From an uncultured Thermoanaerobaculia bacterium (GTDB taxonomy: Bacteria; Acidobacteriota; Thermoanaerobaculia; Multivoradales; Multivoraceae): a stretch of DNA of 64,000 nt. The notes beneath the pieces were generated by a model. The model had not been told where the DNA came from, made no database searches, and worked only from the letters and a program-made list of their open reading frames with translations. The position numbers and the translations under genes are program-made. Every line of letters starts with the position of its first letter. Position 1 is the first letter of the stretch. The stretch spans positions 62,001-126,000 of the forward strand of contig CATOTG010000004.1 in the NCBI GenBank assembly GCA_951813015.1, read 5' to 3'. Shown piece by piece: positions 40,710 to 50,800 of this stretch.

Positions 40710-41875
40710 GTGTCCGAGGAGGACTCGCGTCGTCGTTGGGCTCCCGTACGGCGCGGCTCGGCGCCGCGGCGGCCTTGAGCACCGGTCTGATGGCCGGCTG
40801 CCGGCTCGCCGCGGATCCGCGTCCCGAAGGGATGGCGGCGGCTGCCCCCGAGTCGGAGGAGCGATCGATCACCGCGGTCTCGTACGGCGGTTCCTACGCG
40901 CGTGCCGTTGTTCGCGGCTACCACGAGTCCTTTACCGCCGAGAGCGGCGTCAGGGTGGACCTGGCGGACTTCATGGGCGGGCTCGCTCAGGTCCGTGCCC
41001 AGGTGGATTCCGGCTCGGTGTACTGGGACGTGGTGGATCTCAGCGTCGCGGAAGCGGTGAACGGCTGCGATGAGGGCGTCCTGGAGCTGATCGATTCGTC
41101 GATCCTGCCGCCCGGTCCGAACGGCGAACTGCCCGAGGACGACTTTCTTCCCGAGATGAACACCGAGTGCGGCGTGGGGAGCCTGCTGGGCTCCTCGATC
41201 TTCGCGTACAACCGGGAGGTCTTGACGGGACCGCCGCCGACCCGACTCTCCGACTTCTTCGATCTGGAGAGGTTCCCCGGCCGGCGCGGAATGAGGCGGT
41301 CGCCGCAGGCGAATCTGGAGTTCGCGATGATGGCGGACGGGGTTCCCAAGGATCGGCTCTATGACGAGCTGAGTACTCCGGAGGGCCTCGCGCGGGCGTT
41401 CCGCAAGCTGGACACGATCAAGGATCAGGTCGTCTGGTGGGAGACGCCCGCCCAGGCCCCGCAGTTGCTGGCGGACGGCGAGGTCCTGATGACCACGGCG
41501 GCGAACGGGCGGATCTTCAATGCTCAGGTGCTGGAGGGGCAGCCCTTCGTCATCGTCTGGGACGGCCAGGTGATGGATCGGGGCCAGCTCGCGATCGTTG
41601 CCGGTACGCCGCGGCTCGAGGACGCGATGCGGTTCCTGCGGCATGCCGCGACCGCCGAGTCGATGGCGGGCGTCGGCCGCCACATTGCCTACAGTCCGGC
41701 GCGCTACTCGGCCCAGGCGTTGATCGAACGGCACGCGGAAACCGGCGTCGAGATGTGGCCCCACATGCCGACGAATCCCGCGAACATGAAGAACCACCTG
41801 ATGGCCGACTGGCGGTGGTGGGCCGACCACGGCGACGAGATGCTGGAGCGTTTCACCGCCTGGCTGGCCCGGTGA
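40706..41875 (+). CDS. Polyamine-type ABC substrate-binding lipoprotein 2 (tandem paralogue)
   Basis: This 389-residue lipoprotein starts at ATG 40706, overlapping the previous stop (ATGA). Lipobox LMAGC (Cys32). It aligns with the preceding gene almost end to end, with clearly more than half the positions identical by eye: shared blocks include YGGSYARAVVRGYHESFTAE, CDEGVLELIDSSILPPGPNG, MWPHMPTNPANMKNHLMADW. A tandem duplication is therefore clear. One ABC operon with two binding proteins suggests different ligand preferences or dosage; the pocket residues were not compared in detail. Confidence 0.87.
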   Translation: MSVRGGLASSLGSRTARLGAAAALSTGLMAGCRLAADPRPEGMAAAAPESEERSITAVSYGGSYARAVVRGYHESFTAESGVRVDLADFMGGLAQVRAQVDSGSVYWDVVDLSVAEAVNGCDEGVLELIDSSILPPGPNGELPEDDFLPEMNTECGVGSLLGSSIFAYNREVLTGPPPTRLSDFFDLERFPGRRGMRRSPQANLEFAMMADGVPKDRLYDELSTPEGLARAFRKLDTIKDQVVWWETPAQAPQLLADGEVLMTTAANGRIFNAQVLEGQPFVIVWDGQVMDRGQLAIVAGTPRLEDAMRFLRHAATAESMAGVGRHIAYSPARYSAQALIERHAETGVEMWPHMPTNPANMKNHLMADWRWWADHGDEMLERFTAWLAR

Positions 41876-43170
41876 GAAGCGAAAGTGAAGTCGTGACGCC
41901 TGAAGACACGTCCACCAGGCAGCAGCCGGTGGCTCGGCCACGATGGCGGCGGGCTCTCGGCCCGCGGTTGCGTGCCGCGGGCCTGGCCTTGCCGCTGGTC
42001 GCGTTCGTTGTCGTCACCTTCGCCGGCCCGATGGTCAGCCTGCTGACGAAGAGCTTCCACGAGCCGGAGATCGCCGACGCCTTGCCGGAGACGATGGCGG
42101 CGCTGCGTCAGTGGGACGGCGAAGGCGCGCCGCCCGACGACGTGTTCGCGGCGACCGCCGGCGAGTTCGTGGCGGCCAGGAACGAGCGCACGCTCGGACG
42201 CACGGCGAACCGGGTCAACCGGGTCGTCAGCGGCATGCGCAGCGTGATCATGGGCGGCTCGCGGCTGATGGTCGAGGCGGCGGCCGAGGCGGAGGCGGCC
42301 GGGGTGACGACCGACGGCGCCTTCTGGCGTGAGACGATGATCGGGATCGACGTCCGCTGGGGAACGCCCGAGCCCTGGCGTGCGCTTCGGGACGCCGGAC
42401 AGCGCTTCACCGCTCGCCACTACCTGAAGGCCCTGGACTTCGAGCGCGGTCCCGAGGGCGGCTACGTCCGCCAGGCGGAGGAGTGGCGGATCTACGTACC
42501 GTTGTTCTGGCGCACCCTGAAGGTGAGCCTGGGGGTCACGATGCTGTGCCTGGTGGTCGGCTATCCGATCGCGCATCTGATCGCCACTTCGCCGCCGCGG
42601 CGGGCGAACGTGCTGCTGCTGCTCGTCCTGCTGCCGTTCTGGACCTCGCTGCTTGTGCGGACCACCTCGTGGATCGTCCTGCTCCAGAACCAGGGCGTCG
42701 TGAACGATTTCCTGGTGGCGATCGGAGTGATCGACGACGACGGCCGCCTCGCGATGATCTACAACATGACCGGCACCTTCATCGCGATGACCCACGTCTT
42801 GCTGCCGTTCCTGGTGTTGCCGCTCTACTCGGTCATGCGCTCGATCCCGCCCGCCTACATGAGCGCGGCCGCGTCCCTGGGCGCGACTCCGCTCCAGGCG
42901 CTGCGGCGCGTCTACTGGCCGCAGACGCTGCCTGGCGTCGGCGCCGGCTGTCTGCTCACCTTCATCCTGGCGATCGGTTACTACATCACCCCGGCCCTGG
43001 TCGGCGGCCAGAGCGGTCAGTTGATCTCGAACATGATCGCCTACCACGTGCAGACCTCCCTGAACTGGGGTCTGGCTGCCGCGCTGGCGGCGCTGCTGCT
43101 CGGCGGCGTCACCGCGCTCTACGTCGTCTACGACCGCCTGGTCGGCATCGACCGGATCGGGCTCGGCTGA
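41872..43170 (+). CDS. Polyamine-type ABC transporter permease (PotB-like) with long extra loop
   Basis: This 432-residue protein starts at GTG 41872 (GTGA overlap). Helix 1 is ALPLVAFVVVTFAGPMVSLL. The permease core (about residues 215-430) has the PotB-like pattern, including EAA-loop SIPPAYMSAAASLGATPLQA followed by LRRVYWPQTLPG. A stretch of about 150 residues between helix 1 and the core (EPEIADALPETMAALRQWDG and on) is longer than the usual loop and is rich in Ala/Glu/Arg. It may be a periplasmic insertion. Confidence 0.85.
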   Translation: MRSESEVVTPEDTSTRQQPVARPRWRRALGPRLRAAGLALPLVAFVVVTFAGPMVSLLTKSFHEPEIADALPETMAALRQWDGEGAPPDDVFAATAGEFVAARNERTLGRTANRVNRVVSGMRSVIMGGSRLMVEAAAEAEAAGVTTDGAFWRETMIGIDVRWGTPEPWRALRDAGQRFTARHYLKALDFERGPEGGYVRQAEEWRIYVPLFWRTLKVSLGVTMLCLVVGYPIAHLIATSPPRRANVLLLLVLLPFWTSLLVRTTSWIVLLQNQGVVNDFLVAIGVIDDDGRLAMIYNMTGTFIAMTHVLLPFLVLPLYSVMRSIPPAYMSAAASLGATPLQALRRVYWPQTLPGVGAGCLLTFILAIGYYITPALVGGQSGQLISNMIAYHVQTSLNWGLAAALAALLLGGVTALYVVYDRLVGIDRIGLG

Positions 43171-44027
43171 TGGCCGGCACGGCAATCAGCCCGGGGTACC
43201 GCGCAGCTCGCTGGGGCTACCTGGCGTTCTGCGTCGCCGCGTTCATCTTCCTGATCGCGCCGATCCTGGTCCTCGTCCCGCTCAGCTTCAACGCCGAGCC
43301 GTACTTCACCTTCACGGAGGGCATGCTGCGGTTCGACCCGGACGCCTGGTCGCTGCGCTGGTACCGGAGCATCTTCGACGGCGACGAGTGGACCCGCCCT
43401 CTCCTGAACAGCCTGGTCATCGGCATCTCGGCGACCGTGGTCGCCACCGTGCTGGGCGCCGCGGCCGCCCTGGGACTCGCCCATCCGGCGATGCCGGGCC
43501 GGCGCATCGTGTCGGCCCTCCTGATTTCACCGATGATCACGCCCGTGATCATCGCCGGCGTCGGCATGTTCTTCTTCTATTCGAGCCTGGGGCTGGCGCA
43601 GACCCATCTCGGGATCATCCTCGCGCACGCCGTCTTCGGCGCGCCCTTCGTCGTGATCACCGTGAGCGCGACCCTGGCAGGCTTCGACTGGACCGTGATG
43701 CGCGCGGCCGCGAACCTCGGCGCGAATCCGCTCGTCGCTTTCCGCCGCGTCCAACTGCCGCTCATCCTGCCGGGCGTCATCTCGGGCTCGCTGTTTGCCT
43801 TCGCCGCGTCGTTCGACGAGCTCGTGATCGTCCTGTTCATGGGCGGCCTCGAGCAGCGCACCCTGCCGCGCCAGATGTGGTCCGGCATCCGTGAGGAGAT
43901 CAGCCCGACTCTGCTGGCTGTCGCTACCTTCCTCATCCTGTTCGCGTTGCTGGCGCTGAGTACGGTGGAGTGGCTGCGCCGGCGGGGCGAGGCGGCAGGC
44001 GAAGGGGCAGGGTCGGGAAGGACGTGA
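43170..44027 (+). CDS. Polyamine-type ABC transporter permease (PotC-like)
   Basis: This 285-residue protein starts at ATG 43170, where the previous stop gives TGATG. The core has FIFLIAPILVLVPLSFNAEP, PMITPVIIAGVGMFFFYSSL and the EAA loop AAANLGANPLVAFRRVQLPL followed by ILPGVISGSLFAF. The C-terminus is Gly/Arg-rich. It is the last gene of the operon; 486 nt then separate it from res. Confidence 0.87.
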   Translation: MAGTAISPGYRAARWGYLAFCVAAFIFLIAPILVLVPLSFNAEPYFTFTEGMLRFDPDAWSLRWYRSIFDGDEWTRPLLNSLVIGISATVVATVLGAAAALGLAHPAMPGRRIVSALLISPMITPVIIAGVGMFFFYSSLGLAQTHLGIILAHAVFGAPFVVITVSATLAGFDWTVMRAAANLGANPLVAFRRVQLPLILPGVISGSLFAFAASFDELVIVLFMGGLEQRTLPRQMWSGIREEISPTLLAVATFLILFALLALSTVEWLRRRGEAAGEGAGSGRT

Positions 44028-44269
44028 GAATCCGGACCTCCCTGGTTGGCCGGAGGAGAGTTGGTGATCCGGGACTTCCTGGACCGGTCGGATGCACGGT
44101 TCAACTGGACCGTCCACTGGGCGCAGTGCTGAGGCGGCGGCTGCGGGGCCGTTCAGCGTCTCGCCCCGTTGCCTTGGCGCCGGTCGTCGTGTGGGCCGCC
44201 GGCGTGTTCACGCTCTTCTGGGTCTGCCACTTCGCGGTCTGGGCCGCCAGCGTTCCGTTCGAGGGCGAT

Positions 44270-44430
44270 GCCGGAGTTCGCGCCGTTCGATTCGATGTCG
44301 TCAAGGCGCCAGTGGGTCACGTTCCGAGCACGTTGATCGACCAGTTGGCTGTGGGTGGCAGGTCGATCCTGCAGGTCGGTCCTCCAGGAGAACCGCAGGA
44401 ACGCCAGGTGCTGACCGTGCGGACGACGGC
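44270..44430 (+). pseudogene. Fragment of a protein-L-isoaspartate methyltransferase C-terminus
   Basis: FDVVKAPVGHVPSTLIDQLA, followed by VGGRSILQVGPPGEPQERQV, lines up with DHVPEPLIDQLATGGRLVLP of the intact PCMT gene at 55277-56155. It is about 50 codons, has no start or SAM-binding motif, and lies in the 486-nt gap between the ABC operon and res. The rest of that gap holds a hydrophobic stretch (VVVWAAGVFTLFWVCHFAVW, about 44180-44245) with no clear gene. Confidence 0.5.
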
Positions 44431-44513
44431 TCGATGGACCGGATGTCAGTGCTCGAGCGGAAGTTGGCCCAACTCACGAGCCGGTTGGGCCGGCAGGACT
44501 GCGGACCTCCGAA

Positions 44514-47500
44514 TCAAGGCCCCGGATAGCCGTCGGCGCCGACCTCGATCGGAATCAGGCCGGCGTCGCTGAATCCCAGCCGCTCGAACAGTTCGGCGAC
44601 GTAGCAGGCGCTCGCCTGGAACAGGACGTGGCGGTCGGCCAGGTCGGCTCGGCTCAGCTCCCGGCCACCGGCTCGCCATCTCTCGTCCAACTGCCCATGG
44701 GGCGTGACCGAGACGATGAAGGACTCCAGACGGACCGAGTCGTCTCCCAGCCGTTGTTCCACGTCCTTGATTCTCCTGTGGAGCATCACCTTCGGATCGT
44801 TCGGGCCGCCCAGGTGGACGAGCCCCTTGGGGTCGACGAACGCGATGTGCTGACGGCCGTTCCTGAGCGCCCAGAGGATGAAGTCGGGGTGGAAGTTGTT
44901 CGCCTCGAAGAAGGCGATGCCGCGGCCGCGGCTCTGGTTGCGCATCAGATGGATGCGGATGCCGGCGAGTCGTTCCGCGTTCGCTCGGAGGAACGTCTGG
45001 ATGTCTCGTACGAACTTGAACTCGCCGTCGTTGAGGGCCGGCGGCGACACTCTCAGCTGGTCGTTCTCGATCGACAGCAAGGGCCAGTACAGGTGCTCGT
45101 CCAGCCGGAGCGCCTTGACCTCGCGGTCATTCCAGTTCGCCAACTGGCCGGAATCGATCGCGGCTTTCAGCTTGTCGAGGCTCTTGCGCAGTTTGGCAAC
45201 CTGGACCTTCTTGGTCGCGGCTGCGATCCCGACGAGGAAACCGGGTGCCGAGCTGCCCGTCCCCTTGACCTGGAGGTTCAAATCGTCGTCGTCGAGCGGC
45301 TGGATCTCCAGGTGCTTTGCTTCCCAGGCCTGCCGGCAGAGGCCGTAGTAACGGATCGTGTACTTGCGGAGCAGCGCCGCGGCGATCTCCTGCCAGTGTC
45401 GCGGGTTGGACCAGTCGTCGAGCTTGAAGAGGGCCGCCGGCGCCTGAAGCCGGTACCAGGAGGCGTCACACAGCAGGCGGCGGATCGCGGATCGCGGCAC
45501 GGTCAGGTTGTGCCAGCCGCGTTCCGCCTTGAAGCGCGTCAGCGAGAACCAGAGGTCGTCGAGGTCGAGGTGATCGATGTGCCGGCGGGTCAGCTTCGAG
45601 TCGTGCGTGACGGTCACCTCAGCTTCCGGCTGGTGAGAGGCGAGCATTCGCACCTTCGGGTTCCAGTCGAGGCGAACCGCCGGGCGGAGCCGGCCTCTGA
45701 TCGGCTCTGGCGCTTCACCCGGCGGCAGGAGAATCGGCATCGGTCCGCTGCACCTGAAGGCGGCGTCCGGCTTGTCGCCCGCCACCGCCTCGGCCAGTCG
45801 AATCGTCGACAGCGGTGGGTCGGTCGGCAGTTCGTTGCGGTGGATGGGCAGCACGATCTCCTCCCGCTCGGCGGCGAGGCCTTCCTTTTCCAGGAAGTCG
45901 CGGAACTGGGTCATGTAGTTCGCCCGGACGCCGAACACCTGGAGCGTTTCGAGGTGTGGCAGCGCCTCGGGCGCCTCGCGAGCAGCGTCCGGCAACGCGG
46001 AGCTCCGCTTGAGGCTGGTACCGCGGCCCTTGAGGCGGACGCCGCGGCCGAACATCTGGATGATCTGGGCGCCTTCCGTCGTGCCGACGTTCATCAGCCC
46101 CATCGAGCTGACCCGCCAACTGTTCCAGCCCTCGATGAACTTGCGGGCGCCGACGACCAGGTTGATGGGTGAATCGGGCTCGTTGACGCGATCGAAGACG
46201 GAGTGCTTGAACTCGCTTTCCGTGACGTCGAAGCCGGCCTCCGCGCACTTCTTCGCCAGCGCTCCGGGGTCGCCCACGTTGATCACTCCGAAGTGTTCCG
46301 AGTCGCCGAGTCGGAGGGTGAGCTCGCCGGCGCTTCCCTTGAGCCGCTCGATGCGCAGAGCGCCTCCGCCGCTGGCATGAAAGCTCGTGGCCAATGTCTC
46401 CTGGAAGATCGCCCCGGCACTCATGCCCGAGCGTTCGAGCGGCTCGAAGCGGCCCGCGAACAGGTTCTTCCCTCCGGTCGTCGCAAGGCCGTCCCGCAGA
46501 AGCCGCTCGATGTGCCCCGTGCTTGCCGAAGGGCTGCTCGCGTAGTCGGAAAGGAAGCGCAGGACGCGGATGACGTCCGAGATGTCCTGGTTCCCCTTCT
46601 TGATCACCCTGCTGCCGACAAAGACCCACAGCGGCGGTTCGATCTGCCACGGTGCGAGTTCCCGGCAGCTCCGCCGGTAGAGCCACTGCTGCTGGAAGAA
46701 GGCGAGCAGGGCCGCGGTCAGGTAGCGCCGCTCCCAGTCGGGGTTCGCCCGTCCTTCCAGGTTGAAGATGCGGTAGTCCTTGCCGTAGCCGTCGCCGTGG
46801 AACCAGCGGTACGAGTAGTCGAACAGCGTGGCGCGGGCGTAGGTGTCCGCGAGTTGCCTGTTCGCTGCCACCGCCTGGCCGAACGTGGCCGAGTACTCGA
46901 AGGAGAAGCCCCGTTCGCAGAGCTCGTCGCGGCGCCGCATCCACTGGCCCTGCTGGCCTGAAGATGCGCCGCGGTGTCCTTCGTCGACGAGAACCAGGTT
47001 GTTGCCCTCGAACGAAGAAACGGCCACGGTCCTCTGGCCCATCTCGTCGGCCAGTTTGTGCATGTCGAGGACCTCGACGCCGGCCCCCGGGAGACCGTTC
47101 CGATCGAACAGGCGGGCGTGGATGCCGGCCGCCCTGAACTCGTCCAGATGCTGGTGCGACAAGCCCTCGTTCGGCGTCAGCAGGATGATTCGGTTCAGCT
47201 CGTGCTGACAACCATGGATGCCGAGCCACTCCTGGTAGAGCAGCAGGTGCGCGTGCATGAGCAACGTCTTCCCGCTGCCGGTCGCCATCCAGAAAGCCAG
47301 CTTGTTCAGGCGGTTAGCGGCGTCCTTCTTCGTGCCGGTCTGATCGAGCGGCTTCAATCGTTCGCGCTCAGGCAGACCGTCGTTCAGGCGTTCGATGGGT
47401 TCGATGGCCCGGTTGAGGTCGGCCAGTAGCTGTTGCGGCTCGCTGAACCAACGGTCAAGGTAGATGTCGGTGGCGAGCAGCGCCAGATACTGGAAGTACA

Positions 47501-47807
47501 GCCATTGAATCTCTGCTTCGCCGCGGCGGAGTCGAGGCTCGTTGATCCTCTGGGTGACCGCGACGATCCGGCTGTCGGCGTCCATTAGCCGATCGTCGGA
47601 CAGTTCGGGCCGTTGGTTGCTGGCGATGTGGAGGCGAAGCGCGCTTTGGAAGCGATGAACGTTGTCGGCTTCGAGCCCGACGAGCTCGTCGTCCTTCAGG
47701 TGCCTGGCGAGATCGTTCAGGCTCGTGCAGCCGAACAGGCCGAGCAGCCACTGGTTGAGAACCAGCTTGCGCGAGAGCGGAACGGCTGTGGTCTTCCGCT
47801 TTGCCAT
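44514..47807 (-). CDS. Type III-like restriction enzyme Res subunit (helicase-nuclease)
   Basis: This intact 1097-residue protein has a superfamily 2 helicase: Walker A MATGSGKT (174-181), motif II VDEGH (274-278), motif III EYSATFG (304-310) and a late motif VI QMFGRGVRLKGRG. Near the C-terminus, HPDFILWALRNGRQHIAFVD followed by PKGL has the PD-(D/E)xK pattern (Asp, then Asp-Pro-Lys). It lies 75 nt downstream of mod on the same strand. Together with the beta-class methyltransferase this matches Type III R-M organisation. Recognition sequence and cleavage are not predictable. Codon use looks slightly lower in GC than neighbours. Confidence 0.85.
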   Translation of the reverse strand: MAKRKTTAVPLSRKLVLNQWLLGLFGCTSLNDLARHLKDDELVGLEADNVHRFQSALRLHIASNQRPELSDDRLMDADSRIVAVTQRINEPRLRRGEAEIQWLYFQYLALLATDIYLDRWFSEPQQLLADLNRAIEPIERLNDGLPERERLKPLDQTGTKKDAANRLNKLAFWMATGSGKTLLMHAHLLLYQEWLGIHGCQHELNRIILLTPNEGLSHQHLDEFRAAGIHARLFDRNGLPGAGVEVLDMHKLADEMGQRTVAVSSFEGNNLVLVDEGHRGASSGQQGQWMRRRDELCERGFSFEYSATFGQAVAANRQLADTYARATLFDYSYRWFHGDGYGKDYRIFNLEGRANPDWERRYLTAALLAFFQQQWLYRRSCRELAPWQIEPPLWVFVGSRVIKKGNQDISDVIRVLRFLSDYASSPSASTGHIERLLRDGLATTGGKNLFAGRFEPLERSGMSAGAIFQETLATSFHASGGGALRIERLKGSAGELTLRLGDSEHFGVINVGDPGALAKKCAEAGFDVTESEFKHSVFDRVNEPDSPINLVVGARKFIEGWNSWRVSSMGLMNVGTTEGAQIIQMFGRGVRLKGRGTSLKRSSALPDAAREAPEALPHLETLQVFGVRANYMTQFRDFLEKEGLAAEREEIVLPIHRNELPTDPPLSTIRLAEAVAGDKPDAAFRCSGPMPILLPPGEAPEPIRGRLRPAVRLDWNPKVRMLASHQPEAEVTVTHDSKLTRRHIDHLDLDDLWFSLTRFKAERGWHNLTVPRSAIRRLLCDASWYRLQAPAALFKLDDWSNPRHWQEIAAALLRKYTIRYYGLCRQAWEAKHLEIQPLDDDDLNLQVKGTGSSAPGFLVGIAAATKKVQVAKLRKSLDKLKAAIDSGQLANWNDREVKALRLDEHLYWPLLSIENDQLRVSPPALNDGEFKFVRDIQTFLRANAERLAGIRIHLMRNQSRGRGIAFFEANNFHPDFILWALRNGRQHIAFVDPKGLVHLGGPNDPKVMLHRRIKDVEQRLGDDSVRLESFIVSVTPHGQLDERWRAGGRELSRADLADRHVLFQASACYVAELFERLGFSDAGLIPIEVGADGYPGP

Positions 47808-47882
47808 CAGGCGGAACCGGGTCTGCGGGAGGTCCGGAACCTCTGGCCCGCCGCGCCGAACTTGCCGCGGTCAGCCGTCGTC

Positions 47883-50800
47883 TCAGACCGGCTCATCGTC
47901 CTCGAACATCAGCCGAAGAAAGTGCTCCTCGAGGAGGTGCGCCGTCCACGTTGCCCCCACCGGCCGAGCGTTCTGCAGGTTGTGATCTCCGTTGGCGTAC
48001 ACGACATCGAGTGCGGTCGCGAAACCGACGGATGTCCCAGCCCAGTTCTGGGCCTTGAACCACTCGTTGAGAACGAGGTTGTCCTGCTCGACGCCGTCAA
48101 CCGCGTCGCCACCCGGCCGCTTGCGCCAGATCACCAGCGCCCGACGGTCGTCCGGCAGCAGACCCTCGACCGCCCGAAACCACCATCCGCCGCTCGGCGT
48201 CTCCCGGAGCGAGTTCCTGAGCCTCAGCCGGCCTTCGCTGTCACGCTCGAAGTCGGCATCGACCTGCCGGGGCGCCCAAAGCCGGGAGACCCGGAGCCCG
48301 AGAAGCCAGTTGAAGGTCTCAACCAGGTCCACCGGCGTTTCCCGGCTCTCGTCCGACCCGGGCCGCTTGACCTTGAGCGCGTACGCCGTCGGATCCATGA
48401 ACCGCTCCACGTCGAGCAGCGAGGTGGCCCGTCCGACGTCGACGTCGAGCAGGTAGCGGAGAAGGTACCGCTCGCGCTGCGCAAAAGCTCTCTTTGCATC
48501 TTCAAAGATTTCCGGGGGGGGGGGGGGGGGGTAGGCGTTTGGTCGCGTGTCGCTCCGGCCGCAGCCGTCGGAACATGAAGATTGTTCAGCGTGTCCTCGT
48601 ACGACTCGAGGCGAATTACCTTCATGAACCGGGGCGACCGTTCCGCCTCTTCTTCGGTCGCCTGACGTATCGGCCTGCCGTTCTTCCACTCCGGCGAGTA
48701 CGTAACCTTCTTGAGGCGCGGGACAAGCACCGTGTCGAAGTGCTCGCCCATCTCGACGAGAATGAACTTGCGGTCGCCGCCGTCCTCACCGTTCAGGTTG
48801 ATGACGGCATGGCCGGTGGTCCCGGAACCGGCGAAGTAGTCGAGAATAGTGCCGGAGTCTCCTTGGCACGCCGCCCGCAAGAGACGACCATAGAAACGGG
48901 CTGAATGCGAGTACGGAAAATCTCGCAAGCCAAGACGTTTGAGATCCGTACGGCCGCGTGTGGCGTCCTGCAAGATCGAAGGCAGTTGCCTCCTGGTCTC
49001 CTTAGAAAGGTACATAATCTGTCGTGGTTGGGTCTTCTCGTCCTTGCCGAACTGAATCTCGCCGGCACGTAGCATTCCGGCAAGCGTGGATGGAGTCCGT
49101 GAGAAACCGTTGGGAGGCACTTGACAAGGTCTACCCGTCGTAGGGTGGATGAGCGGAACAAAGAACTTGGGGTCAGATCGCGGCTCCGGAGCTCGCAGGC
49201 TGACGCTCTGAAAGATACGTCCCGTTTCGTCGATGTGCCTGTATGCCTTCTCGCCACCGGTCAGGCGGGGGTTACTCCGCAGCCATGACCGGTACTTCGC
49301 CCTGACCGTATCAGTCACCTTCCCGGCTTCGCGAACGAGATGTGCAGCCTTTTCAGCCATCGCTCGCTGAGACACGTTGGGAAGTTGCACAGGCACAGTA
49401 CTCCACGATCGCCAGATCACGTACTCATGCTGAGTGGCGATGCCACCGCCTCCTGTCATGGGATTCCTCTTGTCCCAGACAAGCGTGCTTGCGTGACCGA
49501 GAGACAAGCTGTCGCAGAGAAGATGTAGCCGTTCGTACTCGTTCTCGTCGATGTGACAGAGAAATCTAGCTTCCGGCGACAGGAATGAGCGTACAAGTGC
49601 AAGTCTCTCAGCCATCATAGCCATCATTGTTAGCCAAGTCGAGTGGCGGTAGTCGTTTTTGTAAATGAAACCGCTTGTGGCAGTGTTGTACGGCGGGTCA
49701 AGGTGTACGCAGTCAAGGCGGCTAGAAAAGCGGCGAAAGAGCGTCCTGAGAGCTTGGGAGTTCTCGGCGTGGATGAGAAGGTGACGGCGCGGACCAGCCG
49801 GCGGATTGCCCAAGGCTTCGCGCAGTCGTGAAGCAAAGTTGCTGTCGGTGTGCCGCGTGTCGACCATCAACGTCGGCTGCGACCGCAGGAACTCCACGGT
49901 CAGCGGCTCGGTGTAGCCGGGAGAGGATAGATCGCGCTCGATGGCGTCGATCCCGCAGAGGTTGGCCCATTCCCGCCGCTGCGCGTCGTTCGCAGCAATC
50001 TCCGGCAGGAACTCGTCCGGGATACAGCCGAGGCGGATGCAGTACGAGGTTTCGACGACGAACCTCTTCTTGAGCCAGAGGCGCTTCTGAAAGTTCTCCA
50101 GAGAGGCGAGGAAGTCGATGACGGGCAAGGCGGAGCGGCGGATGGCGCGGATGCGGGAGAGGTACTGCTCGGCCCGCGGGGCGTCCTGGTTCTCGATGTC
50201 GTCGAGGCGCATGACCTCGTTCTTGATGTAGAAGTCGAGTTCGCGTCTGAGGAAGCCGCCGAGGTCCTTGTGGATGAAGTAGTCGAAGGTGTTGCGGCCG
50301 GTGTAGCGCTCGAGGTGGACCCGGAGGCGGGACTTGTCGCTCGGTTCGCCGCTCGGTTTGACGTGCTCTTGCTCGAGGTTGGCGAGCCAGCGCCGAAGGC
50401 TGGTCCGGGACACGGCGAGTGCGGCGATGCGGGACTCGGCGTCATCGAGGAGAGGCTTCTGCTTCGGCGGTGTGGCCGTGTCCGCCCGCAGGTTGGCGGG
50501 CCAGTCGTTCGTGGTGGCGGGCCGATACTCGAAGCGGAGGGCGAGTTCGCTGACACCGTTTGGGCGGTTTCTTCGGACGCGAAGTCGCCATCCGCCAGCA
50601 CGAACACCCGAGTCTTTCCCGCGGCGGGCTTCACGTTGCCGTGCTCGCCCTCGGCCGCATCGACCAGCCGGAAGTGAACCCGCATCGGGTCGTCGGCGTC
50701 GTCGGGGCGCAGCCGGAAGCTGTAGTTCCTCAAGTACTCGTCGGTCTTGATGTAGTACTGGTCGGCATTGGCCCAATGCAGCTTGACTTCCTCGCCTTGG

